Below, one piece after another: positions 56,405 through 64,000 of a stretch of DNA of 64,000 nucleotides; position 1 is the stretch's first letter, and each line of letters starts with the position of its first letter. The notes beneath the pieces were generated by a model. The model did no database searches. It saw only the letters and a program-made list of their open reading frames with translations, and had not been told where the DNA came from. Both the position numbers and the translations under genes were made by a program. Source of the DNA: an uncultured Ruminococcus sp. (GTDB lineage Bacteria; Bacillota; Clostridia; Oscillospirales; Ruminococcaceae); the NCBI GenBank assembly GCA_947176415.1, contig CAMWQJ010000002.1:1-64000 (forward strand), in the 5' to 3' direction.

Positions 56405-56433
56405 ATGACAACCGTTGAAAAATATGGTATAAT
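56405..56433 (+). promoter_or_regulatory. Promoter of the flippase gene
   Basis: ATGACA (56405-56410), 17 bp, TATAAT (56428-56433). An in-frame ATG coincides with the -35 box, which argues against its use as a start codon. Confidence 0.65.
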
Positions 56434-56473
56434 AGTATCGTATAACATAAAAACAGCGGAGTGTGAAGAACAT

Positions 56474-57910
56474 ATGAATAAATATAAAAAATTAGCCATG
56501 AATACGATAGTATTTGCAATAGGAAATTTCGGCTCAAAGATTCTTGTAATACTTCTTACAAGACTCTACACAAAAAATATAAGCCCTGCGGACAGCAGTA
56601 CAAAAGAACTTCTCGAAATAACCGCAAATTTTCTTCTTCCGATTTTCACTTTTTCCATGACAGAAGCCATTATCAGATACGGACTTGACAGGAAATATAA
56701 AAAACACGAAGTATTTACGACAGCCACCGTCCTGAACTGTATGGGACTTCTGCTTATGTTCATTGTCGTACCGATACTTAAATTAATTCCGTTCCTCAGA
56801 TTCATAGACAATTATACTATCATGTTGCTTGTATACGTCTGTACGTCCTCCCTGCGTTCTCTCTGCTCCCAGTTTGTCCGTGCCAAAGGCTATGTAGGAC
56901 TATATTCATTCGACGGCATATTTGCCACATTCCTGCTCTTCGTCTTCAATATAATCTTCATATCAAAGCTCCAATGGGGCGTAAACGGCTTTATGATGTC
57001 CGTTATTGCGTCGGATTTCCTTTCCGCACTGTTTTTATTCGTGATAGCAGGACTCAAAAACTACCTCAGCATAAAATATTACAATAAAAGACTTGCAACA
57101 AGCATGATGAGATTTGCTGTACCGCTTATCCCAACTGTTGTCATGTGGGTTATAACAGGATTTTCCGACAGACTTTTCATAAGATATATGCATAGTGACG
57201 TTGTACAGCTCGGCGAAGATTCGGCAGGAATTTACGGCTACGCCTCAAAAATCCCTAATCTTATTTCAATGGTTTCAACTATATTCTTTCAGGCGTGGAA
57301 TATGTCCGCCATTATGGAGAACGACTCAAAAGACAGAAGCAATTTTTACGAAAAAGTCTATAACGCATACGAGGCAATACTTGTCATAGCCTCGGCATTT
57401 ATGATAGCGGGTGTAAATATAATCTCGCCGTTTTTCATAAGCACAAAGAATTTCAAGGAATACGGCGACGTTTATAAATATACTCCTGTTCTTGTTGTGG
57501 CGGTGCTTTTCATGTGCCTTGACCAGTTTTTAAGCAGTATATATACAGCAACAAAACACACAAAAAACTCATTCTGGACGAGCTTTGTGGCAAGCATAAC
57601 AAATATTATCCTTAACTATTTTCTGATTCCCGTCTGGGGCATTCAGGGAGCTTCTGTTGCAACGTTCCTCAGCTATTATGTATGTTTCTGGACAAGAATA
57701 ATAGACGCAAGATATTATATTCCCTTTAAATTCAACGGATTCCGTTCCGTCATAAATACAACCGCACTTCTCGTCATGTGCCGTCTGATGATTTCAAAGC
57801 CGAAACTCTATGGACTGTTTAATTTCATACTGCTTTTGTTTGTGGTAGTAAGTAACTATAATGCACTTATGCTTACCGCAAGAAAATTATTAAGGAAAAG
57901 AGGAAAATAA
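56474..57910 (+). CDS. Polysaccharide/lipid II-type flippase (MOP superfamily)
   Basis: 478 aa from ATG at 56474 (MNKYKKLAMNTIVFAIGNFGSKILVILLTRLYT), about 12-14 membrane helices. The start matches the conserved N-terminal helix of Wzx/oligosaccharide translocases. Such proteins flip undecaprenyl-linked sugars outward. It could serve the polysaccharide made by the operon at 6.5-13.6 kb, which has no flippase of its own in view. Two bases separate its stop from deoD. Confidence 0.88.
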   Translation: MNKYKKLAMNTIVFAIGNFGSKILVILLTRLYTKNISPADSSTKELLEITANFLLPIFTFSMTEAIIRYGLDRKYKKHEVFTTATVLNCMGLLLMFIVVPILKLIPFLRFIDNYTIMLLVYVCTSSLRSLCSQFVRAKGYVGLYSFDGIFATFLLFVFNIIFISKLQWGVNGFMMSVIASDFLSALFLFVIAGLKNYLSIKYYNKRLATSMMRFAVPLIPTVVMWVITGFSDRLFIRYMHSDVVQLGEDSAGIYGYASKIPNLISMVSTIFFQAWNMSAIMENDSKDRSNFYEKVYNAYEAILVIASAFMIAGVNIISPFFISTKNFKEYGDVYKYTPVLVVAVLFMCLDQFLSSIYTATKHTKNSFWTSFVASITNIILNYFLIPVWGIQGASVATFLSYYVCFWTRIIDARYYIPFKFNGFRSVINTTALLVMCRLMISKPKLYGLFNFILLLFVVVSNYNALMLTARKLLRKRGK

Positions 57911-57912
57911 CT

Positions 57913-58620
57913 ATGCCAACACCACACAACAACGCCGAAAAAGGCGATATAGCCGAAACTGTCATAATGCCCGGAGACCCCTTGCGAGCAAAATTCATAG
58001 CTGAAAATTATCTTGATAATCCTGTATGCTATAATCAGGTAAGAGGAATGTACGGCTACACAGGCACATACAAGGGAAAGAGAATATCCGTGCAGGGTAG
58101 CGGAATGGGTATGCCCTCAATGGCTATATACTCGTGGGAACTCTTCAATATTTACGGTGTCAGAAACATTATCCGCACAGGCACGGCAGGAGCTATAGCC
58201 GACAACGTAAATCTGAGGGATATTATTATTGCGATGTCCGCAAGTACCAACTCCGCATACGCAAGCCAGTATAATCTAAATGGAACTTATGCCCCTACTG
58301 CCTCATGGTGTCTTGTCTCGGAGGCTGTAAAGGCAACCGAAAAAAACGGCTGTAAATACCATGTCGGGAATATCCTTTCAAGCGATACATTCTATGATGA
58401 CTCGGAAAGCCTTTCATCATGGCAGAAAATGGGAGTTCTCGGAATAGAAATGGAAACAGCCTCACTATATATGAATGCCTCACGGAGCGGTAAAAATGCC
58501 CTTACAATACTCACCGTTTCGGACTGTCCGCTGAAAAACCTTTCAACTTCTGCGGAGGAGAGACAGAACAGTTTTCGTGACATGATGGAAATTTCCCTTG
58601 AAACAGCCTTGAATATTTAA
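57913..58620 (+). CDS. deoD: Purine nucleoside phosphorylase, DeoD type
   Basis: 235 aa. MPTPHN start, MPGDPLRAKFIAENYL (phosphate site), RGMYGYTGTYKGKRISVQGSGMGMPS, RTGTAGAI, and GIEMETASLYM with the ribose-binding Met-Glu; Asp in TVSDCPL. It splits purine nucleosides to base and ribose-1-phosphate. Nearly abuts the flippase gene, so co-transcribed, though functionally unrelated. Terminator follows. Confidence 0.95.
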   Translation: MPTPHNNAEKGDIAETVIMPGDPLRAKFIAENYLDNPVCYNQVRGMYGYTGTYKGKRISVQGSGMGMPSMAIYSWELFNIYGVRNIIRTGTAGAIADNVNLRDIIIAMSASTNSAYASQYNLNGTYAPTASWCLVSEAVKATEKNGCKYHVGNILSSDTFYDDSESLSSWQKMGVLGIEMETASLYMNASRSGKNALTILTVSDCPLKNLSTSAEERQNSFRDMMEISLETALNI

Positions 58621-58703
58621 GACTATTTTAAGCAATACAATATATAATAATAAACGGATTAAGCAATCCCCCAATTCCCATACTATATATATTTTTTCTT
58701 ACT

Positions 58704-58733
58704 GCCGTATATTTTTTGTACGGCTGTTTTTTT
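58704..58733 (+). terminator. Terminator of deoD
   Basis: GCCGTA / TACGGC stem followed by a T-run. Confidence 0.8.
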
Positions 58734-58749
58734 AGTGTATAATTTATAC

Positions 58750-58778
58750 TTGACATTTAGTGCAATATGGATTAAAAT
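58750..58778 (+). promoter_or_regulatory. Promoter of glyS
   Basis: TTGACA (58750-58755), 17 bp, TAAAAT (58773-58778). The short leader holds no T-box. Confidence 0.7.
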
Positions 58779-58815
58779 ATAATAGATGAATCAAAAAAGA
58801 AAAGAGGTATAAAAA

Positions 58816-60222
58816 ATGCTTAAAAACAGCGAAAAAGTTATGGACAGAATCGTCGACCTCTGCAAATCAAAGGGCTATGTATACCCTGGCTCAGAGATTT
58901 ACGGCGGACTTGCGAATACATGGGACTATGGTCCTCTGGGTGTCGAACTCAAGAACAACATCAAGAAAGCATGGCTCAAGAAGTTTGTACAGGAAAACAA
59001 ATATAATGTAGGACTTGACAGTGCTATCCTTATGAATCCGCAGACATGGGTTGCTTCGGGACATATAGGCGGATTTTCCGACCCTCTCATGGATTGCAAG
59101 GAGTGCCATACACGCCACCGTGCTGACAATCTTATTGAAGACTTTGACGGTACTAACGTTGCAGGCTGGACAAACGAGCAGATGTCCGACTACATAAAGG
59201 AGCATGAAATTCCATGTCCCGACTGTGGAAAGCACAACTTCACCGATATAAGACAGTTTAATCTCATGTTCAAGACTTTTCAGGGAGTAACGGAAGACAG
59301 CAAGTCAGAACTTTATCTCCGTCCCGAAACGGCACAGGGTATATTTGTAAACTTCGCAAACATTCAGAGAACGACGAGAAAAAAAGTACCTTTCGGCGTT
59401 GCACAGGTAGGAAAGTCTTTCAGAAACGAAATAACCCCCGGTAATTTCATTTTCCGTGTACGAGAGTTTGAGCAGATGGAACTTGAATTTTTCTGCAAAC
59501 CCGGTACAGACCTCGAATGGTTCAGCTACTGGAGAAGCTATTGTAAGGATTTTCTCCTTAGTCTCGGACTCAAAGAAGAGAATATCCGTCTGAGAGACCA
59601 CTCGCCCGAAGAACTTTGTTTCTACTCAAAAGCCACAACAGACTTTGAATATCTCTTCCCGTTCGGCTGGGGCGAACTCTGGGGCGTTGCCGACAGAACG
59701 GATTACGACCTTACACAGCACATAAAGACAAGCGGAAAGTCCCTTGAATATTTCGACCCCGAAACGAATGAAAAATATATCCCCTATGTCATTGAGCCGT
59801 CTCTCGGCGTTGAACGCCTTTTCCTCTCAATTGTAACCGAGGCTTACGACGAGGAGGAACTTGTAACCGTCGACAAGAACGGCAAGGAAAAGAAAGAAGT
59901 CCGCACAGTAATGCACCTTCACCCCGCACTTGCCCCTTTTAAATGTGCAGTTCTTCCGCTCGTAAAGAAACTTACTCCGAAAGCAGAGGAAGTATTTGAA
60001 ATGCTCTCAAAGAAGTTCATGTGCGAATTTGACGAGACGGGTACTATTGGCAAAAGGTATCGCCGTCAGGACGAAATCGGCACACCTTTCTGCATAACAT
60101 ATGATTTCGACACCCTCGAAAAAGACAACTGCGTTACAGTCAGAGACCGTGACACAATGGAGCAGGAGCGTGTAAACATCAACGACCTTGTGAAATATCT
60201 TGAAAATAAAATTGCATTCTGA
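58816..60222 (+). CDS. glyS: Glycyl-tRNA synthetase (alpha2 type)
   Basis: 468 aa, the single-chain dimeric class II enzyme. Features: [24 protein letters not shown], a four-Cys zinc-like insert (CKEC ... CPDC), [38 protein letters not shown] (motif 2), and [11 protein letters not shown] (motif 3). SD AAAGAGGT. In contrast to thrS it has no T-box. Terminator downstream. Confidence 0.96.
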   Translation: MLKNSEKVMDRIVDLCKSKGYVYPGSEIYGGLANTWDYGPLGVELKNNIKKAWLKKFVQENKYNVGLDSAILMNPQTWVASGHIGGFSDPLMDCKECHTRHRADNLIEDFDGTNVAGWTNEQMSDYIKEHEIPCPDCGKHNFTDIRQFNLMFKTFQGVTEDSKSELYLRPETAQGIFVNFANIQRTTRKKVPFGVAQVGKSFRNEITPGNFIFRVREFEQMELEFFCKPGTDLEWFSYWRSYCKDFLLSLGLKEENIRLRDHSPEELCFYSKATTDFEYLFPFGWGELWGVADRTDYDLTQHIKTSGKSLEYFDPETNEKYIPYVIEPSLGVERLFLSIVTEAYDEEELVTVDKNGKEKKEVRTVMHLHPALAPFKCAVLPLVKKLTPKAEEVFEMLSKKFMCEFDETGTIGKRYRRQDEIGTPFCITYDFDTLEKDNCVTVRDRDTMEQERVNINDLVKYLENKIAF

Positions 60223-60233
60223 ATATATTAAGG

Positions 60234-60258
60234 GGGACGGTTTTTTTCCGTCCCTTTT
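60234..60258 (+). terminator. Terminator of glyS
   Basis: GGGACGG / CCGTCCC stem, T-rich loop, TTTT after the stem. Confidence 0.8.
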
Positions 60259-60296
60259 GATATGGAAACTTTTTTTTGAAAATCAGAATTTTCCGC

Positions 60297-60325
60297 TTTA
60301 TTTTTTCGGAGAAATATAGTATAAT
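60297..60325 (+). promoter_or_regulatory. Possible promoter of the activase operon
   Basis: Good TATAAT at 60320-60325; -35 TTTATT at 17 bp is weak. Confidence 0.4.
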
Positions 60326-60362
60326 AGTAGATAAGAGAAATTGAGAAACGGAGAATAATTAA

Positions 60363-63293
60363 ATGAACAAAAAACTCTCTCTTGGAATAGACGTAGGTTC
60401 TACAACGGTAAAGACCGTTATAACGGACGGCGACGGAAATATACTCTACACAAAATATCAGAGACATTTTTCAAAGGTAAAAGAAACCGTCACTGACCAG
60501 TTGAAAATTATACGTTCAGACTATCCCGACGAAAGATTTACAGTATGTATGACAGGCTCGGCAGGTCTCGGACTTGCGGACTCCGCAGGTATACCGTTTA
60601 TACAGGAAGTGCATTCTGCATTTCTTGCCGTCCGAAAAAAATACCCCGATGCCGACGCAGTAATTGAACTTGGCGGAGAAGATGCAAAAATAATCTTCCT
60701 CACGGGCGGAGTTGAGCAGAGAATGAACGGCTCTTGTGCAGGCGGTACAGGTGCATTTATAGACCAGATGGCTACACTCCTCGGCATAACGGCGGACGAA
60801 CTTGACGAATTATCCCAGCACGCAAAGAAAATATATCCGATTGCCTCACGGTGCGGAGTTTTCGCAAAATCCGACATACAACCGCTTTTAAATCAGGGTG
60901 CAGGACGGGAAGATATTTCCGCAAGTATATTTCAGGCGGTTGTCGACCAGACAGTCTCAGGGCTTGCACAGGGACGTACAATAGAGGGAAAAATTCTTTT
61001 CCTCGGCGGACCGCTTTTCTTTCTGAAAGGTCTTAAAAAAGCGTTTGTCCGTACACTCGGACTTGATTCTGAAAATGCGATATTTCCCGAAGAAGCCCCC
61101 GTATTTGTTGCATACGGCTGTTCGCTGTGTGCCTCGTCACAGGAAGATACTTTCACGACAGCGGAATTGATAGAAAAAATCAGCACCGCAAGAGCTTTTG
61201 ACAACATTGTTACAAGTGAACCGCTGTTTGCCTCACAGGCGGAATATGACGACTTCATAGACCGTCACCGCAAGCACGATTTAGGCTATGCGGATATACA
61301 TAAATATAAAGGTAACGCCTACCTCGGTATAGACGCAGGGTCTACAACTACCAAACTCGTTCTCATCACGGAGGACGGAAAAATCCTCTATCATCACTAT
61401 TCTTCAAACCTCGGACAGCCTCTTGACAAAGTAGCCACACAGGTTAAAAGAATCTATGAAGAAATGAATCCCGATATAACAATCAGAGGTTCAGCGGTCA
61501 CAGGTTACGGCGAAGACCTTATAAAAGCAGGACTTTCCATAGATTTCGGCATTGTTGAGACTTCTGCCCATTTCAAGTCCGCACAATATTTTTGTCCCGA
61601 TGTTGACTTTATCATAGATATAGGCGGACAGGATATAAAGTGTTTCAAAATCAAGAACAGTGCCATAGACGGCATAATGTTAAATGAAGCCTGCTCATCG
61701 GGTTGCGGTTCATTCATTCAGACATTTGCCATGGCACTCGGTTATGAAATTTCCGAATTTTCTCGACTGGGACTTTTTGCGGAACATCCTGTTGACTTAG
61801 GCTCAAGATGTACGGTCTTTATGAACAGTTCCGTAAAACAGGCACAAAAAGACGGTGCGACGGTTGAGGACATTTCCGCAGGACTTTCAATGTCAATAAT
61901 CAAGAATGCGATTTATAAAGTAATCCGTGCAAACTCCCCCGACGAACTCGGAAAGAATATAGTAGTACAGGGCGGTACTTTTCTGAATGACGCTGTACTG
62001 CGGTCTTTTGAAAAGGAAATGGGCAGAAATGTAATACGCCCCGCTATTTCGGGACTTATGGGTGCATTTGGCTGTGCATTGTACGCAAGGGAAAAAGCAA
62101 CAGGCGAGAAATCCGCCCTCATATCAGAAGACGAACTTTCCGCCTTTGCGTATACTTCACGCTCCGCACAGTGCAAAGGCTGTACCGCACATTGTCAGCT
62201 TAATATAATAAACTTCGGCAAGGGACGGAGATTTATTTCAGGCAACCGCTGTGAAAAAGGCGGAGGAGTTGCGGTAAAGAACAGAATCCCGAATCTTTAC
62301 GAATATAAATATAACAGCATAGTAAATACAGTAAAATTCCACCAACCTAAAAGACCCGTCGGCACGGTAGGATTCCCTCTTTCCCTTAGCTTCTATGAAC
62401 AGTTGCCTTTCTGGCATATGCTTTTTTCTGAACTCGGTTTCCGCACGGTAGTATCGGACGAAAGCTCACGTAAAATGTACTACCTCGGACAGCACACAAT
62501 CCCGTCCGATACGGTGTGCTATCCTGCAAAACTCGCACACGGACACATTGAAAATCTGCTTGACAAGGGCGTAGACTTTATCTTTTATCCCTGCATGAGT
62601 TATAATATTGACGAAGGACACAGCGACAATCACTTTAACTGCCCTGTTGTAGCCTATTATCCGGAATTGCTTCTTGCGAATAATCCACGACTTAACGAAA
62701 AAAATTTCATTCACCCGTATATAGACCTTAATATCAGGAAAAACGTTGTAAAAACGCTTACAAAGTACCTGAGAGGATATAACCTGAGGTGCAGGATTCC
62801 CGAGGCGGTCGAAAAGGCATATAAAGCAATGGAACGATACAAGGCTGATATTTCACGCAATGCGGAAGAAATAATCCGTCAGGCACGAGCCGAAAAGCGA
62901 AAAATAATCGTGCTTGCGGGCAGACCGTATCATATAGACAAGGAAATAAATCACGGCATACACAAACTGATTACAAGTCTCGGAATGGCAGTTATTACGG
63001 AAGACAGTATTTCCGCACTTGTCGAAACTCCGCAACTGAACGTACTTAACCAGTGGACTTATCATTCAAGAATCTACCGTTCGGCACAGTACGTCACAAC
63101 ACAGCCTGATATGCAACTTGTACAGCTTGTTTCATTCGGCTGTGGAATAGATGCCGTAACGTGCGACGAGGTAAGGCATATCCTCGAAAGCCATGGAAAA
63201 CTTTATACACAGCTGAAAATAGACGAAATAAACAATCTCGGAGCGGTAAAGATAAGACTGAGAAGTCTTCTCACCGCCATGGAACAGAAATGA
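60363..63293 (+). CDS. 2-hydroxyacyl-CoA dehydratase activase-like protein (BadF/BcrA ATPase)
   Basis: 976 aa. Two ASKHA ATPase units: LGIDVGSTTVKTVITD with GSCAGGTGAFIDQMA, and LGIDAGSTTTKLVLIT with EACSSGCGSFIQTFA. The Cys of each CAGGTG/CSSGCG loop could ligand the bridging [4Fe-4S] cluster of the activase family. Then a Cys-rich stretch (CKGCTAHCQLNI), a DUF2229-type domain (GFPLSLSFYEQLPFWHMLF), and an HgdB-like C-terminus (IIVLAGRPYHIDKEINHGI). Activases inject electrons into radical dehydratases. This long, multi-domain form is widespread in anaerobes; its substrate is unknown. SD ACGGAG. Confidence 0.88.
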   Translation: MNKKLSLGIDVGSTTVKTVITDGDGNILYTKYQRHFSKVKETVTDQLKIIRSDYPDERFTVCMTGSAGLGLADSAGIPFIQEVHSAFLAVRKKYPDADAVIELGGEDAKIIFLTGGVEQRMNGSCAGGTGAFIDQMATLLGITADELDELSQHAKKIYPIASRCGVFAKSDIQPLLNQGAGREDISASIFQAVVDQTVSGLAQGRTIEGKILFLGGPLFFLKGLKKAFVRTLGLDSENAIFPEEAPVFVAYGCSLCASSQEDTFTTAELIEKISTARAFDNIVTSEPLFASQAEYDDFIDRHRKHDLGYADIHKYKGNAYLGIDAGSTTTKLVLITEDGKILYHHYSSNLGQPLDKVATQVKRIYEEMNPDITIRGSAVTGYGEDLIKAGLSIDFGIVETSAHFKSAQYFCPDVDFIIDIGGQDIKCFKIKNSAIDGIMLNEACSSGCGSFIQTFAMALGYEISEFSRLGLFAEHPVDLGSRCTVFMNSSVKQAQKDGATVEDISAGLSMSIIKNAIYKVIRANSPDELGKNIVVQGGTFLNDAVLRSFEKEMGRNVIRPAISGLMGAFGCALYAREKATGEKSALISEDELSAFAYTSRSAQCKGCTAHCQLNIINFGKGRRFISGNRCEKGGGVAVKNRIPNLYEYKYNSIVNTVKFHQPKRPVGTVGFPLSLSFYEQLPFWHMLFSELGFRTVVSDESSRKMYYLGQHTIPSDTVCYPAKLAHGHIENLLDKGVDFIFYPCMSYNIDEGHSDNHFNCPVVAYYPELLLANNPRLNEKNFIHPYIDLNIRKNVVKTLTKYLRGYNLRCRIPEAVEKAYKAMERYKADISRNAEEIIRQARAEKRKIIVLAGRPYHIDKEINHGIHKLITSLGMAVITEDSISALVETPQLNVLNQWTYHSRIYRSAQYVTTQPDMQLVQLVSFGCGIDAVTCDEVRHILESHGKLYTQLKIDEINNLGAVKIRLRSLLTAMEQK

Positions 63294-63303
63294 GGTATAA
63301 ATT

Positions 63304-64000
63304 ATGTCAGAATACGCAAAATTTACAGAAGACATGATAAAAACCCACACAATACTTGTCCCCGATATGTTGCCGATACATTTTAAACTTATCATAAGCA
63401 TTTTCGAGGCAGAGGGCTATAAAATGGAACTTCTCCGCAACGATTCACGTGCAGTCGTTGACGAGGGACTGAAAAACGTCCATAATGATTCCTGTTATCC
63501 TGCACTGCTCGTTATAGGACAGTTCATGGACGCACTTAAAAGCGGTAAATACGACCTTGACAGGACAGCACTTTTAATAACGCAGACAGGCGGAGGTTGC
63601 CGTGCCTCGAACTACATACACCTTCTGAGAAAAGCCGTTGACAGAAATTTTCCGCAGATACCCGTTGTTTCACTCAATTTCAGCGGACTTGAAAAGGATA
63701 GTGCATTCAGGATAACAATGCCGATGTTTCTTAAATTGATATACGCCGTGATGTACGGTGACTTGCTGATGACGTGCTATAATAAGTGCCGTGCATACGA
63801 GACAAACAAGGGACAGTCTGAAAAACTGCTTGAAAAATGGGAAAGACGCATAGGGAATATGTTTATAAAGAAGAGCAGATTTTTCCTTAAACTCGAAAAG
63901 ATAGCGACGGATATCCTGAACGACTTCGGAGCGATTCCCATGTCAGATGAGAAAAAAATCCGAGTGGGCATAGTCGGCGAAATATATGTAAAGTATTCAC
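63304..64000 (+). CDS. 2-hydroxyacyl-CoA dehydratase-family protein (3' end beyond window)
   Basis: The frame is open from ATG at 63304 to the right edge, at least 232 codons, 10 bp after the activase-like gene with SD GAGGT. It reads MSEYAKFTEDMIKTHTILVPDMLP, then HNDSCYPALLVIGQF and LLITQTGGGCRASNY, with Cys residues suitable for an Fe-S cluster as in HgdB/DUF2229 partners. Tight spacing indicates it works with the activase. Substrate unknown. Confidence 0.82.
   Translation, partial: MSEYAKFTEDMIKTHTILVPDMLPIHFKLIISIFEAEGYKMELLRNDSRAVVDEGLKNVHNDSCYPALLVIGQFMDALKSGKYDLDRTALLITQTGGGCRASNYIHLLRKAVDRNFPQIPVVSLNFSGLEKDSAFRITMPMFLKLIYAVMYGDLLMTCYNKCRAYETNKGQSEKLLEKWERRIGNMFIKKSRFFLKLEKIATDILNDFGAIPMSDEKKIRVGIVGEIYVKYS

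Noticed and set aside
56405..56473. Longer N-terminus for the flippase
   Set aside because: The extension overlaps a good -35/-10 pair and has no homology to flippase N-termini.
58621..58815. T-box before glyS
   Set aside because: The region is under 200 bp, taken up by a terminator and promoter, and has no AGGGTGG-like motif.

Overview
The window looks like chromosome from a cellulolytic, anaerobic Firmicute close to Ruminococcus (Oscillospiraceae). This is inferred from a secreted GH5 cellulase with a Thr-rich linker and a type I dockerin, strong AGGAGG ribosome binding sites, AT-rich intergenic DNA, Spo0A, Rex with an Nfn-type transhydrogenase, and a T-box leader. No phage, transposase, CRISPR array or rRNA was seen.

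Layout. 1-6.1 kb (minus): the N-terminal two thousand or so residues of a giant secreted protein with nine SpaA/Cna-B-like repeats, running off the left edge in a Thr/Ser repeat tract. 6.3 kb: tRNA-Thr(CGU). 6.5-13.6 kb (plus): an exopolysaccharide operon with a priming sugar-phosphate transferase, the GDP-mannose to GDP-6-deoxy-hexose enzymes (ManC, Gmd, Rmd-like), two GT4 glycosyltransferases and a small membrane protein. 14.1-22 kb (plus): the F1Fo ATP synthase operon, with two surprises. Delta and alpha are fused in one reading frame, and a complete type I restriction specificity gene (hsdS) lies between gamma and beta. An inverted-repeat array separates atpE from atpF. 22-25.6 kb: secDF, then a CorA-family transporter behind a structured leader that encodes a 28-residue peptide starting M-N-P-D-P.

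25.6-30.5 kb (minus): phosphatidylserine synthase, polyphosphate kinase and a membrane-anchored GDPD phosphodiesterase. 30.7-32.8 kb (plus): aspartate kinase and a small membrane protein/XRE regulator pair with operator-like repeats over its promoter. 32.9-38.4 kb (minus): thrS behind a T-box and a small unknown gene, then nfnA-nfnB-rex. 38.6-44.5 kb (minus): an alpha/beta hydrolase, a stand-alone copy of the MurF membrane domain, membrane-anchored MurF, Ddl, an acetyltransferase and a LysR regulator. 44.6-46.6 kb (minus): a multispanning membrane protein and a small unknown gene. 46.8-49.2 kb (plus): the GH5 cellulase. 49.2-56.2 kb (minus): GH95, a divergent GH26 lipoprotein, a HAD-fold pseudoenzyme, then spo0A and a flavoprotein. 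56.4-64 kb (plus): a polysaccharide flippase, deoD, glyS, and a large 2-hydroxyacyl-CoA dehydratase activase homologue with a partner cut by the right edge.

Most transcription units have a recognisable TTGACA/TATAAT-type promoter with 17-bp spacing and a terminator hairpin. Three times the TGA stop of one gene lies inside the -35 box of the next promoter. The strongest candidates for something undescribed are the delta-alpha ATP synthase fusion, the embedded hsdS with its internal recombination-prone repeats, and the peptide-coding leader of the CorA gene.
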